Origin: Ottowia sp. SB7-C50
Lineage (GTDB): Bacteria; Pseudomonadota; Gammaproteobacteria; Burkholderiales; Burkholderiaceae_C
DNA length: 64,000 nucleotides
Reading direction: 5' to 3'
Assembly: GCF_033110285.1 (NCBI RefSeq)
Contig: NZ_CP136995.1
Location: forward strand, 496,001 to 560,000
In this document: piece after piece, positions 9,194 to 16,949 of the stretch
How the letters are laid out: every line of letters starts with the position of its first letter
How positions within the stretch are numbered: the stretch's first letter is position 1
Notes under the pieces: model-generated
Databases searched by the model: none
Seen by the model: only the letters and a program-made list of their open reading frames with translations
Told to the model about the DNA's origin: nothing
Made by a program: the position numbers and the translations under genes

Positions 9194-9316
9194 ACACCCC
9201 CCCTGAGTCGCTGACGCGCCTTCCCCCCCCCTCCGGTTCCCGAGGGTGGACAACGCCGATGCCCGGCGCAGGTCCGGGCATGGCGTTCGCTGGCATGGCC
9301 TGCGCCGCGGCCTTTC
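9194..9316. repeat. GC-rich intergenic repeat (family C)
   Basis: Begins CACCCCCCCTGAGTCGCTGA, contains a run of nine C at about 9222-9231 and ends GGCATGGCCTGCGCCGCGGC. The same layout recurs at 38297-38406 (CCTGAGGCGCTTCGCGCC, then CATGGCCTGCTCCGCGG). It sits between livM-like and the binding-protein gene. Confidence 0.65.
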
Positions 9317-9403
9317 GACTCATGTATTGGCGTTGACCCTGACGTCCGCTTTCTCACCGAACCGTTTTTTCGTTGTTTCAACTGTTTTTCCAAGGAGACA
9401 TTC

Positions 9404-10723
9404 ATGAAGCTTTCCAAGACCCTGATTGCCGCCGCCGTGGTGGCGGTGTCGTCGGTCGCCACCAGCGCCTTCGCGCAGGCCGAGCAGTTCTTCCCGCTGC
9501 TGTCGTACCGCACCGGGCCTTATGCGCCCAACGGCACGCCCTGGGCCAACGCCAAGCAGGACTACCTGAAACTCATCAATGCGCGCGACGGCGGCATCAA
9601 CGGCGTCAAGATGACCTGGGAAGAGTGCGAAACCGGCTACGCCACCGACCGCGGCGTGGAGTGCTATGAGCGCCTCAAGAGCAAGCCCGGCATCACCTTC
9701 ATTGACCCGCAGTCCACCGGCATCACGTTCGCGCTGACCGAGAAGGCCCCCGCCGACAAGATCCCGCTGATGACGCTGGGCTACGGCCTGTCCGTGTCGG
9801 CCGACGGCAACGCGTTCAAGTGGAACTTCCCCATGATGGGCAGCTACTGGACCGGCGCCGACATCCTGATCCAGCACATCGCCAAGGAAAACGGCGGCCT
9901 CGACAAGCTCAAGGGCAAGAAGATCGCGCTGGTCTATCACGACAGCCCGTTCGGCAAGGAGCCGATCCCGCTGCTGCAGGAGCGCGCCAAAATGCACGGC
10001 TTCGACCTGTCGCTGCTGCCGGTGACGGCGCCGGGCGTCGAGCAGAAGGCCACCTGGCTGCAAGTGCGCCAGAGCCGCCCGGACTACGTGCTGCTGTGGG
10101 GCTGGGGCGTGATGAACTCCACCGCGCTGAAGGAAGCGCAAGCCACCGGCTACCCGCGCGACAAGATGTACGGCGTGTGGTGGGCCGGTGCCGAGCCTGA
10201 CGTGCGCGACGTGGGCCAGGGCGCCAAGGGCTACCACGCCCTGGCGCTCAACGGCTCGGGCACGCAGCCCAAGGTCATCCAGGACATCCTGGCCCAGGTG
10301 CACGGCAAGGGCCAGGGCACCGGTCCCAAGGACGAAGTGGGCAGCGTGCTGTACACGCGCGGCCTGATCATCCAGATGCTGGGCGTCGAGGCGGTGCGCA
10401 AGGCGCAGGAACGCTTTGGCAAGGGCAAGGTCATGACCAGCGAGCAAGTGCGCTGGGGCCTGGAGAACCTGAACCTCGACCAGAAGCGTCTGGACGCGCT
10501 GGGCTTCGGTGGCGTGATGCGTCCGCTGCAGACCACCTGCGCCGATCACATGGGCTCGACCTGGGCACGTGTGCAGACCTGGGACGGCGCCAAGTGGGTG
10601 GTGGGCAACGACTGGTATCAGTCCGACGAAGCCATCATCAAGCCCATGATCAAGGCGGGTTCCGAAAAGTACCTGGGCGACAAGAAGCTGGCGCGCCGCC
10701 CGGCCGGCGACTGCAACAGCTGA
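9404..10723 (+). CDS. LivK-type ABC transporter periplasmic binding protein
   Basis: 439-residue periplasmic ligand-binding protein of the Leu/Ile/Val (type 1 PBP) family. A clear signal peptide ends at AFAQA near residue 26. The Venus-flytrap fold is indicated by GGINGVKMTWEECETGY and, later, FGKEPIPLLQERAKMHGF. SD AAGGAGA lies 7-13 bases before the ATG. Longer than classic LivK (about 370 residues), as in binding proteins tied to aromatic or fatty-acid ligases. It is separated from upstream and downstream operon genes by hairpin-containing gaps, which commonly allows binding protein to be made in excess of the membrane complex. Confidence 0.92.
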   Translation: MKLSKTLIAAAVVAVSSVATSAFAQAEQFFPLLSYRTGPYAPNGTPWANAKQDYLKLINARDGGINGVKMTWEECETGYATDRGVECYERLKSKPGITFIDPQSTGITFALTEKAPADKIPLMTLGYGLSVSADGNAFKWNFPMMGSYWTGADILIQHIAKENGGLDKLKGKKIALVYHDSPFGKEPIPLLQERAKMHGFDLSLLPVTAPGVEQKATWLQVRQSRPDYVLLWGWGVMNSTALKEAQATGYPRDKMYGVWWAGAEPDVRDVGQGAKGYHALALNGSGTQPKVIQDILAQVHGKGQGTGPKDEVGSVLYTRGLIIQMLGVEAVRKAQERFGKGKVMTSEQVRWGLENLNLDQKRLDALGFGGVMRPLQTTCADHMGSTWARVQTWDGAKWVVGNDWYQSDEAIIKPMIKAGSEKYLGDKKLARRPAGDCNS

Positions 10724-10733
10724 TCGTCAAGTA

Positions 10734-10762
10734 CCGGCCGCGCACTTCGTTGCGCGGGCCGG
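10734..10762. terminator. GC-rich hairpin after the binding-protein gene
   Basis: CCGGCCGCGCA pairs with TGCGCGGGCCGG (one bulge) around a CTTCGT loop, 11 bases after the stop codon. There is no U-tract, so it is more likely an mRNA-stabilising or partial-termination structure than a full terminator. Confidence 0.5.
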
Positions 10763-10807
10763 CTCCCGACCCGCCTGAGCGGCGGGCAGCGCCTCCACCG
10801 AGGCGCC

Positions 10808-10837
10808 AAACGACAGGGACCTTCCGCCCTGTCGTTT
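10808..10837. terminator. Perfect 11-bp hairpin before the livF-like gene
   Basis: AAACGACAGGG and CCCTGTCGTTT form a perfect stem around an 8-base loop, ending four bases before the AGGAGA ribosome site of the livF-like gene. Each arm contains ACGACA/TGTCGT, the half-site of the Crp-like operator at 4089-4106, but in the opposite arrangement. It may act as an RNA hairpin or a second regulator site. Confidence 0.45.
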
Positions 10838-10854
10838 GGTAGGAGACAGTCCGA

Positions 10855-11709
10855 ATGAACACCCCGCAATCCCAGGTCGACACGGCTGCGCAAGCGGACG
10901 AGGCACCGCGCAACGTGATCCTCACCGTCAACGGCATCGAGGTCATCTACAACCACGTGATCCTGGTGCTCAAGGGCGTCTCGCTCAGCGTGCCCGAAGG
11001 CGGCATCGTGGCCATCCTGGGCGGCAATGGCGCGGGCAAGACGACCACGCTGCGCGCCGTGTCCAACCTGCTCAAGGGCGAGCGCGGCGAGGTGACCAAG
11101 GGCACCATCGAATACCGCGGCGAGCGCATCGAGAACCTGAGCCCGGCCGACCTGGTCAAGCGCGGCGTGGTGCAGGTGATGGAAGGCCGTCACTGCTTCG
11201 CGCACCTGACGATCGAGGAAAACCTGCTCACCGGCAGCTACACGCGCAAGGACAAGGCCGAGATCGCCCGCAACCTGGAAAAAGTCTACACCTACTTCCC
11301 GCGCCTCAAGACGCGCCGCACTTCGCAGGCGGCGTACACCTCCGGCGGCGAGCAGCAGATGTGCGCCATTGGCCGCGCGCTGATGACCAACCCCAACATG
11401 GTGCTGCTCGACGAGCCTTCGATGGGGCTGGCGCCGCAGATCGTGGAAGAGGTGTTCAACATCGTCAAGGACCTGAACAGCAAGGAAAAGGTGACGTTCC
11501 TGCTGGCCGAGCAGAACACCAACATGGCACTGAAGTACGCCGACTACGGCTACATCATGGAAAGCGGCCGCGTGGTGATGGACGGCAAGGCGAGCGACCT
11601 GGCCAGCAACGAGGACGTGAAGGAGTTCTACCTGGGCGTGGGCGGCGGCGAGCGCAAGAGCTTCAAGGACGTCAAGAGCTACAAGCGGCGCAAGCGCTGG
11701 CTGGCTTGA
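10855..11709 (+). CDS. LivF-type ABC transporter ATP-binding protein
   Basis: 284-residue second ATPase of the HAAT importer. Walker A GGNGAGKTT near residues 58-66, signature YTSGGEQQMCAIGRAL near 160, Walker B MVLLDEPSMGLAP. The LivF-typical switch region reads LLAEQNTNMALKYAD. The start is ATG 10855 with AGGAGA at 10841-10846. The C-terminus is basic (SYKRRKRW), longer than in E. coli LivF. With LivG, LivH, LivM and the binding protein it completes a five-part importer. Confidence 0.93.
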   Translation: MNTPQSQVDTAAQADEAPRNVILTVNGIEVIYNHVILVLKGVSLSVPEGGIVAILGGNGAGKTTTLRAVSNLLKGERGEVTKGTIEYRGERIENLSPADLVKRGVVQVMEGRHCFAHLTIEENLLTGSYTRKDKAEIARNLEKVYTYFPRLKTRRTSQAAYTSGGEQQMCAIGRALMTNPNMVLLDEPSMGLAPQIVEEVFNIVKDLNSKEKVTFLLAEQNTNMALKYADYGYIMESGRVVMDGKASDLASNEDVKEFYLGVGGGERKSFKDVKSYKRRKRWLA

Positions 11710-11711
11710 CG

Positions 11712-11765
11712 CCCACCCCCGAGGCGCTTCCGCGCCTCCCCCTCAAGGGGACGCATCCAGCGGGC
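11712..11765. repeat. Possible diverged family C repeat downstream of the livF-like gene
   Basis: CCCCCGAGGCGCTTCCGCGC and CCCCCTCAAGGGGACGC resemble the first half of the family C repeats at 9194 and 38297. The second half differs, so membership is uncertain. Confidence 0.4.
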
Positions 11766-11864
11766 GGGCCAAGCCCTTCCGCGGGTGCGCTCGAAAAGGG
11801 CGGTAGCTGCAACGGTGGTTTGAGTGGGTGGTCAGTGGCCAATGAGCCGGCAAGGCGGCCCGCG

Positions 11865-11938
11865 TTTTGATTTTCTTGAGTCTTTTGGCTCCTGGCGCTG
11901 ATGGATAAAGCGCAGTTAGCTACGTAATCAATAGCATC
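11865..11938. repeat. Short dispersed palindromic repeat (family A), full copy
   Basis: Read on the minus strand it runs TGCTATTGATTACGTAGC, TGCGCTTTATCC, CAGCGCCAGGAGCC and then an A-rich end. It ends three bases before the PaaK-like start codon, so the element lies where the ribosome site should be. Confidence 0.7.
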
Positions 11939-11941
11939 ATC

Positions 11942-13192
11942 ATGACCGAATTCTTCGACGCCCTCGAATCCCGCGACCCTGCCGTGCGCGAAGCCGCGCT
12001 GATGGCGGCGCTGCCGGCGCACATTGCCCATGCGCAGGCGCACAGCGCGGCGATGCGCGAAATCCTGGCGGGCGTCGATGCCGCCAGCGTCACCTCGCGC
12101 GCCGCGCTGGCGCGCTTGCCGGTCACGCGCAAGAGCGAGTTGCTGGCGCGCCAGCAGGCGTCGCGCGCAGCGGGGCGTGACGCTTTCGGCGGCTTCGCGG
12201 CCATCCGGTATGGCGCCGCCATGCCGCGCCTGTATGCCAGCCCCGGCCCCATCTACGAACCCGAAGGCACGGCGCGCGACTACTGGCGCGCCGCACGCGC
12301 CATGTTCGCGGCGGGCTTTCGCGCCGGCGAGCTGGCGCACAACGCCTTCAGCTACCACATGACGCCCGGTGCCTTCATCATGGAAAGCGGGGCGCACGCG
12401 GTGGGCTGCACCGTGTTCCCGGCCGGCACCGGCCAGACCGAGCAGCAGCTGCAAGCCATTGCCGAACTGAAGCCCCACGCCTACATCGGCACGCCCAGCT
12501 TCCTGCGCATCCTGGTGGAAAAGGCGGCCGAAACCGGTACCGACATGTCCAGCATTACCAAGGGGCTGGTGGGCGGCGAGGCTTTCCCGCCCAGCCTGCG
12601 CGACTGGTTTACCGAGCGTGGCATGGCGATCTACCAGAGCTACGCCACCGCCGACTGCGGCCTGATCGCCTACGAGACCGCCGCGCGCGAAGGCCTGCTG
12701 CTGGACGAAGGTGTCATCGTCGAGATCGTGCGCCCCGGCACCGGCGACCCCGTGGCCGAAGGCGAAGTGGGTGAAGTGGTGGTCACCGTGCTCAACCCCG
12801 ACTACCCGTTGGTGCGCTTCGGCACGGGTGACCTGTCTGCCGTGCTGGCGGGGCCGTGTCCCACGGGGCGTACCGCCACGCGCATCAAGGGCTGGCTCGG
12901 CCGGGCCGACCAGACCACCAAGATCCGCGGCATGTTCGTGCACCCGGGCCAGGTGGCTGAGATCGTCAAGCGCTTCCCCGAAGTCGGGCGCGCCCGCCTG
13001 GTGGTGAGTGGCGAGATGGCCAACGACCGGATGAAGCTGCTGGTGGAATGCGCCAGCGCCGAAGGGCTGGGCGAGCGCGTGGCCGAGGCGGTGCGCGACG
13101 TCACCAAGCTGCGCGGCGAAGTGGAGGTGGTGGCGCCCGGCAGCCTGCCCAACGACGGCAAGGTCATCGAAGACGCGCGCAGCTACCAATGA
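11942..13192 (+). CDS. PaaK-like phenylacetate-CoA ligase family protein with atypical P-loop
   Basis: 416-residue member of the PaaK/coenzyme F390 synthetase branch of adenylate-forming enzymes. The C-terminal part is typical: YQSYATADCGLIAYE, VRFGTGDLS, GWLGRADQTTKIRGMFVHPGQV, DVTKLRGEVEVV. The region where PaaK has SSGTTG instead reads RLYASPGPIYEPEG near residues 98-111, so the usual ATP-phosphate loop is altered. It may be an active family with a variant loop or use a pre-formed adenylate. It closes the Liv operon after a 232-base gap filled by repeats and probably acts on the imported acid. No SD is obvious because a repeat ends just before the ATG. Confidence 0.85.
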   Translation: MTEFFDALESRDPAVREAALMAALPAHIAHAQAHSAAMREILAGVDAASVTSRAALARLPVTRKSELLARQQASRAAGRDAFGGFAAIRYGAAMPRLYASPGPIYEPEGTARDYWRAARAMFAAGFRAGELAHNAFSYHMTPGAFIMESGAHAVGCTVFPAGTGQTEQQLQAIAELKPHAYIGTPSFLRILVEKAAETGTDMSSITKGLVGGEAFPPSLRDWFTERGMAIYQSYATADCGLIAYETAAREGLLLDEGVIVEIVRPGTGDPVAEGEVGEVVVTVLNPDYPLVRFGTGDLSAVLAGPCPTGRTATRIKGWLGRADQTTKIRGMFVHPGQVAEIVKRFPEVGRARLVVSGEMANDRMKLLVECASAEGLGERVAEAVRDVTKLRGEVEVVAPGSLPNDGKVIEDARSYQ

Positions 13193-13338
13193 AACCCGGC
13201 GCCCTTGGGTCTGAAAGGGCGCTTTGCAAGGGTGGGGCTATCCCTGATGGGCATCAGTACACCCCCCGGATATACCGGCGCGTTATCCGTGGGTACTATT
13301 CCTGTTTTTTCGCCATTGTTACAAGGAGCTTCCGCCAA

Positions 13339-14328
13339 ATGACCAAGCTGTTCAAGTTGACCGTTGCCGCCGGTGCCGCACTGCTGGCCGTGGGCGTGCA
13401 GGCCCAGACTTTCCCCGCCGCCGGCAAGACGATCACGCTGATCGTGCCCTTCGCCGCTGGCGGCCCCACCGACAAGGTGGCGCGCGACCTGGCCGAAGCG
13501 CTGCGCAAGCCGCTGGGCGGCGCCACCATCGTGGTGGACAACGCGGCTGGCGCGGGCAGCACCATTGGCACCGCCAAGGCCGGCCGCGCAGCGCCAGACG
13601 GCTACACACTGCTGGTCACGCACGTGGGCATGGCCACCACGCCCACGCTGTACCGCAACCCGGGCTACAAGTACGACGAATTCGAATACCTCGGCCTGAT
13701 CAATGAGGTGCCGATGGTGGTCGTGGCCAAGCCCGCCATGGCGGCCAACAACTGGAACGAGCTGAACACCTGGATCGGCCAGAACAAGGGCAAGCTGAAC
13801 CTGGCCAACGCGGGCCTGGGCAGCGCATCCCACCTGTGCGGGCTGATGCTGCAGAACGCGCTCAAGACCGACATGACCACCGTTCCCTACAAGGGTACGG
13901 CACCCGCCATGACCGACCTGATCGGCGGCCAGGTCGACATCATGTGCGACCAGACCACCAACACCACCAGCCAGGTCGAAGGCAAGAAGATCAAGGCCTA
14001 CGCCGTGACCACGGCCAAGCGCATCACCACCCCGGCGGTCTACAAGGACCTGCCGACGCTGGACGAGGCGGGCATGAAGGGCTTCAACGTGTCGATCTGG
14101 CACGGCCTGTACGCACCCAAGGGCACGCCGGCCGCCGTCGTCAAGACGCTGAACGACGCGCTGAAGGTGGCCTTGAAAGACCCCGACTTCATCAAGAAGG
14201 AAGAAGGCCTGGGCGCCGTGGTGGTGCACGACGCGCGCAACAACCCGGCCGAGCACAAGAAGTTCGTGGCGGCCGAAGTCGCCAAATGGGGCGCCGTTAT
14301 CAAGGCCGCCGGCCAGTACGCCGACTGA
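13339..14328 (+). CDS. Bug/TctC family tripartite tricarboxylate transporter binding protein
   Basis: 329-residue periplasmic binding protein. The start is ATG 13339 with ACAAGGAG upstream; an open frame extends further but lacks a signal peptide. The signal peptide ends at VQAQ near residue 23. Bug family motifs are ITLIVPFAAGGPTDKVARDL near residues 34-53, NAAGAGSTIGTAKAGRA and APDGYTLLV. No TctA/TctB membrane genes are nearby. First of two Bug genes flanking a small unknown gene. Ligands of this family are usually carboxylates; none can be assigned. Confidence 0.92.
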   Translation: MTKLFKLTVAAGAALLAVGVQAQTFPAAGKTITLIVPFAAGGPTDKVARDLAEALRKPLGGATIVVDNAAGAGSTIGTAKAGRAAPDGYTLLVTHVGMATTPTLYRNPGYKYDEFEYLGLINEVPMVVVAKPAMAANNWNELNTWIGQNKGKLNLANAGLGSASHLCGLMLQNALKTDMTTVPYKGTAPAMTDLIGGQVDIMCDQTTNTTSQVEGKKIKAYAVTTAKRITTPAVYKDLPTLDEAGMKGFNVSIWHGLYAPKGTPAAVVKTLNDALKVALKDPDFIKKEEGLGAVVVHDARNNPAEHKKFVAAEVAKWGAVIKAAGQYAD

Positions 14329-14392
14329 GCCACGTTGCTGGCATGAACGCTGCGCCGGTGGGCGCGGTGGTCTGCGGCCGGATCGCTGACCG

Positions 14393-14779
14393 ATGACCGC
14401 CGCACTGCGCGTGGTCGACTCGATCACCGAACTGCGGCCGCATGACGCTGGCTGCATCGCGGTCAGCGGATCGCACGGCGGCATCAGTTCGGCGCAGTAC
14501 GCGCTGGCCGCGCGCCCGTTGCTGGCGGTGTTCAACGACGCCGGCGTGGGCAAGGACGAAGCGGGCCTGGCCGCGCTGTCGTTTCTGCAGGGCCATGGCA
14601 TCGCGGCCTGCACGGTGGCCCACAGCTCGGCCAGAATAGGTGAGGCGCGCAGCACGCTGCACGATGGCGTCGTCAGCCACTGCAACGCCTTGGCGCAGCA
14701 ACTGGGCTGCGTGGCCGGACAGAGTTGCCGCGCGCTGATCGAATCCCTTCATTCGCTAGGAGACCGCCATGCGTCTTGA
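14393..14779 (+). CDS. Conserved hypothetical protein between two Bug genes
   Basis: 128-residue cytosolic protein with no signal peptide or membrane segment. I do not recognise a named domain. Notable features are [16 protein letters not shown] near residues 23-38, [16 protein letters not shown] near 47-62 and [21 protein letters not shown] near 78-98; these Gly, Asp and Cys patterns look like a small enzyme-like fold. It overlaps the following Bug gene by 11 bases and starts 64 bases after the preceding one, so all three are probably co-transcribed. Function unknown; the linkage suggests processing of the ligand bound by the Bug proteins. Confidence 0.75.
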   Translation: MTAALRVVDSITELRPHDAGCIAVSGSHGGISSAQYALAARPLLAVFNDAGVGKDEAGLAALSFLQGHGIAACTVAHSSARIGEARSTLHDGVVSHCNALAQQLGCVAGQSCRALIESLHSLGDRHAS

Positions 14780-15782
14780 ATCCCTTCTTTCCCGCCGCTC
14801 CATCCTCGCGGCCAGCGCGGTGGCCATGGCTTGCGTCAGCACGGGGGCCTGGGCCCAGTCGGGCTGGCCGAACAAGCCGGTGAAGATCGTTGTGCCCTTT
14901 GCCGCCGGCGGCACCACCGATATCCTGGCGCGCGCAATGGCGCCCGAGCTGAGCAAGGCGTTCGGGCAGCAGTTCATCGTCGACAACCGCGCCGGTGCGG
15001 GCGGCAACGTCGGTGCCGAGATCGTCGCGCGAGCGCCGGCCGACGGCTACACCCTGCTCATGGGCACCGTGGGCACGCATGGCATCAACCGCGCGCTCTA
15101 CCCCAAGCTGCCGTACGACCCGATCAAGGACTTCGCGCCGGTGACGCTGGTGGCGGGCGTGCCCAACGTGATGGAGATGAACGCCGACAAGGCCAGGCAA
15201 CTCGGCATCAACAACGTCCAGGACTTCATCAAGTACGCCAAGGCCAACCCTGGCAAGCTGAACATGGCGTCCAGCGGCAACGGCACCTCGATCCATCTGG
15301 CGGGCGAGATGTTCAAGCACATGACGGGCATCTTCATGACCCACGTGCCCTACCGCGGCTCCGGCCCGGCGCTGATGGACCTGGTGGGCGGCAACATGGA
15401 CGTGATGTTCGACAACCTGCCGTCGTCCATGCAGCAGATCAAGGGCGGCAAACTCAAGCCGCTGGCGGTGACCAGCGCCAGGCGCTCCAGCGCACTGCCT
15501 GACGTGCCGACCGTGGAAGAAGCCGGCGGCCCTGCGCTGAAAGGCTTTGAGGCCAGCAGCTGGTTTGGCCTGCTGGCACCGGCTGGCACGCCGGCGGACG
15601 TCGTGTCGCGCATTCAGCAGGAAAGCGCCAAGGCGCTGGCGTCACCTGCCGTGCGCGAAAAACTCGAGGCCCAGGGAGCGATTCCCGGCGGCAACACACC
15701 GGCCGAGTTTGCCAAGATGATCGCCGACGAACACGCCAAGTGGGCCAAGGTCGTCAAGGCCTCGGGCGCCAAGGTCGACTGA
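14769..15782 (+). CDS. Bug/TctC family tripartite tricarboxylate transporter binding protein
   Basis: 337-residue periplasmic binding protein, second of the pair. The start is ATG 14769 with AGGAG upstream, overlapping the end of the small unknown gene. The long signal peptide (about 31 residues) contains two Arg before the hydrophobic stretch and ends at AWAQS. Motifs: [57 protein letters not shown]. It belongs to the same family as its neighbour but the two sequences differ clearly, so they are not a recent duplication. Confidence 0.92.
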   Translation: MRLESLLSRRSILAASAVAMACVSTGAWAQSGWPNKPVKIVVPFAAGGTTDILARAMAPELSKAFGQQFIVDNRAGAGGNVGAEIVARAPADGYTLLMGTVGTHGINRALYPKLPYDPIKDFAPVTLVAGVPNVMEMNADKARQLGINNVQDFIKYAKANPGKLNMASSGNGTSIHLAGEMFKHMTGIFMTHVPYRGSGPALMDLVGGNMDVMFDNLPSSMQQIKGGKLKPLAVTSARRSSALPDVPTVEEAGGPALKGFEASSWFGLLAPAGTPADVVSRIQQESAKALASPAVREKLEAQGAIPGGNTPAEFAKMIADEHAKWAKVVKASGAKVD

Positions 15783-15808
15783 GCCGGTCGGCTGCCGCGC
15801 CTGAGCGC

Positions 15809-15834
15809 GGCCTGGCGGGCAGCCTTGCCAGGCC
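15809..15834. terminator. Bidirectional hairpin between convergent genes
   Basis: GGCCTGGC and GCCAGGCC form a perfect 8-bp stem around a 10-base loop in the 79-base gap between the convergent Bug and DUF1840 genes. No U-tract is present on either side. Confidence 0.5.
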
Positions 15835-15861
15835 GATGCGATTGTTCGATTCAGAGGGGCG

Positions 15862-16191
15862 TCACACGCCCCAGACGACGTCCTTGCCCGCGGCCACGGT
15901 TTGCTTCAGCAGGTCAAGAAACGGCCCGGCACGGCGGCGCAGCGACACGCCATCGCCCTTGGCCACGGCATCTTCGTCCAGCTTTTCGTCGTCGAACGCG
16001 CCTTGTCCTTGCGCCTGAGCCTCGCGGGCGGCGATTTCCTTGTTGATCGCCTCGATGGCGCCCGGAATCTGGTCCTTGGTGATGATGCCGGTGGCGCCCG
16101 GCGCCTTGCCGATGATCTTCAGCAACTCTTCCGCGTTGGGCTGCAACATGATGACTTCGGCACACACGGACGACTTGAACTTGTAGAGCAT
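15862..16191 (-). CDS. DUF1840 domain-containing protein
   Basis: 109-residue small cytosolic protein. It starts MLYKFKSSVCAEVIMLQPNA, typical of the DUF1840 family, and ends with the conserved SLRRRAGPFLDLLKQT region. ATG 16191 has a strong GGAGG ribosome site. A Glu/Asp/Ala-rich stretch lies in the middle. The family is widespread in betaproteobacteria, and no function is known to me. Confidence 0.88.
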   Translation of the reverse strand: MLYKFKSSVCAEVIMLQPNAEELLKIIGKAPGATGIITKDQIPGAIEAINKEIAAREAQAQGQGAFDDEKLDEDAVAKGDGVSLRRRAGPFLDLLKQTVAAGKDVVWGV

Positions 16192-16326
16192 TGCTAAACC
16201 TCCAATAACGCTGGTTGAGAGCCGCAGCCTCCAGACGGCCGGCCACAGCCATGATTGTGCCTTTGGTTTGAAGCGGCGCTGAGCGCTGGGTGCGCCGAAT
16301 CCGTGCGCGGATGGAGGCGCTGCTTG

Positions 16327-16812
16327 TCAGGAATCGGCTGCAGGCATGCCATCGGGCGGATGCAGCGCGATGATCCGTTGCAGGGCCAGTTTCAATGCGG
16401 CGGACTGCTCTGATCCGAATGGCTGTAGCACTTTGGCCTCGTGCTCTCGCGCCAGGGCGATCAACTGGGCGACCAGCCTCGAGCCTTGGTCGGTGATGCG
16501 TACCAGCGTGACGCGGCGGTCGTTCGCGTCGTCGATGCGCACGACTTCGCCGCGCTCCACCAGGCGATGAATGATGCGCGTGACAGTGGGCTGCTTGGTG
16601 ACGGAGACGCGGGCCAGTTCGCCTGTCGACAGCGCGCGGCCGCCTGCCAGCGATGCCAGGACGCGCCACTCCGTGACGGTGAAGCCATGCGCCAGCACGA
16701 TGCGATGGAATTCACCCGAAATCAGCTGGCTCGCCTGCGCCAGAAGGGCGGGAAGGTAATCGTCCACGAAGGCGGGAGTCCGTTCGCAGGGGGCTGGCGT
16801 GACAGGGGGCAT
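16327..16812 (-). CDS. MarR-family transcriptional regulator of the divergent aromatic operon
   Basis: 161-residue winged-helix regulator. ATG 16812 is taken rather than the TTG one codon upstream. The DNA-binding core reads VTEWRVLASLAGGRALSTGE, then SVTKQPTVTRIIHRLVERGE, and the wing is RIDDANDRRVTLVRITDQG. It is divergent from the large catabolic operon starting at 16950, and two identical-core palindromes lie in the 137-base gap. MarR proteins of this kind usually repress aromatic degradation genes and release on binding the substrate or its CoA ester. MarR regulators control known auxin-degradation loci in Variovorax, which fits the gene content here. The ligand is inferred, not shown. 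Confidence 0.9.
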   Translation of the reverse strand: MPPVTPAPCERTPAFVDDYLPALLAQASQLISGEFHRIVLAHGFTVTEWRVLASLAGGRALSTGELARVSVTKQPTVTRIIHRLVERGEVVRIDDANDRRVTLVRITDQGSRLVAQLIALAREHEAKVLQPFGSEQSAALKLALQRIIALHPPDGMPAADS

Positions 16813-16866
16813 CAACTGAAACGAGAGGGTCGCGTGCCTTCGGGAAAGTCCCTACCCGCCGCGTAT

Positions 16867-16882
16867 ATGCATTTAGATGCAT
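16867..16882. promoter_or_regulatory. MarR-type operator O1
   Basis: ATGCAT-TTAG-ATGCAT, a perfect 6-4-6 palindrome with core CATTTAGATG. It overlaps the position of a candidate -35 (about 16878-16883) for the 16950 operon. Confidence 0.7.
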
Positions 16883-16903
16883 CAAGAATACAGTGCGATT
16901 TAT

Positions 16904-16919
16904 ATTCATTTGGATGAAT
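16904..16919. promoter_or_regulatory. MarR-type operator O2
   Basis: ATTCAT-TTGG-ATGAAT, a perfect 6-4-6 palindrome with core CATTTGGATG, centred 37 bp from O1. It overlaps a candidate -10 (TATATT, 16901-16906) and the predicted start near 16913, so binding would block transcription. Confidence 0.7.
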
Positions 16920-16949
16920 TAAGTCGATTGTCTACGCACTGCAACCACC

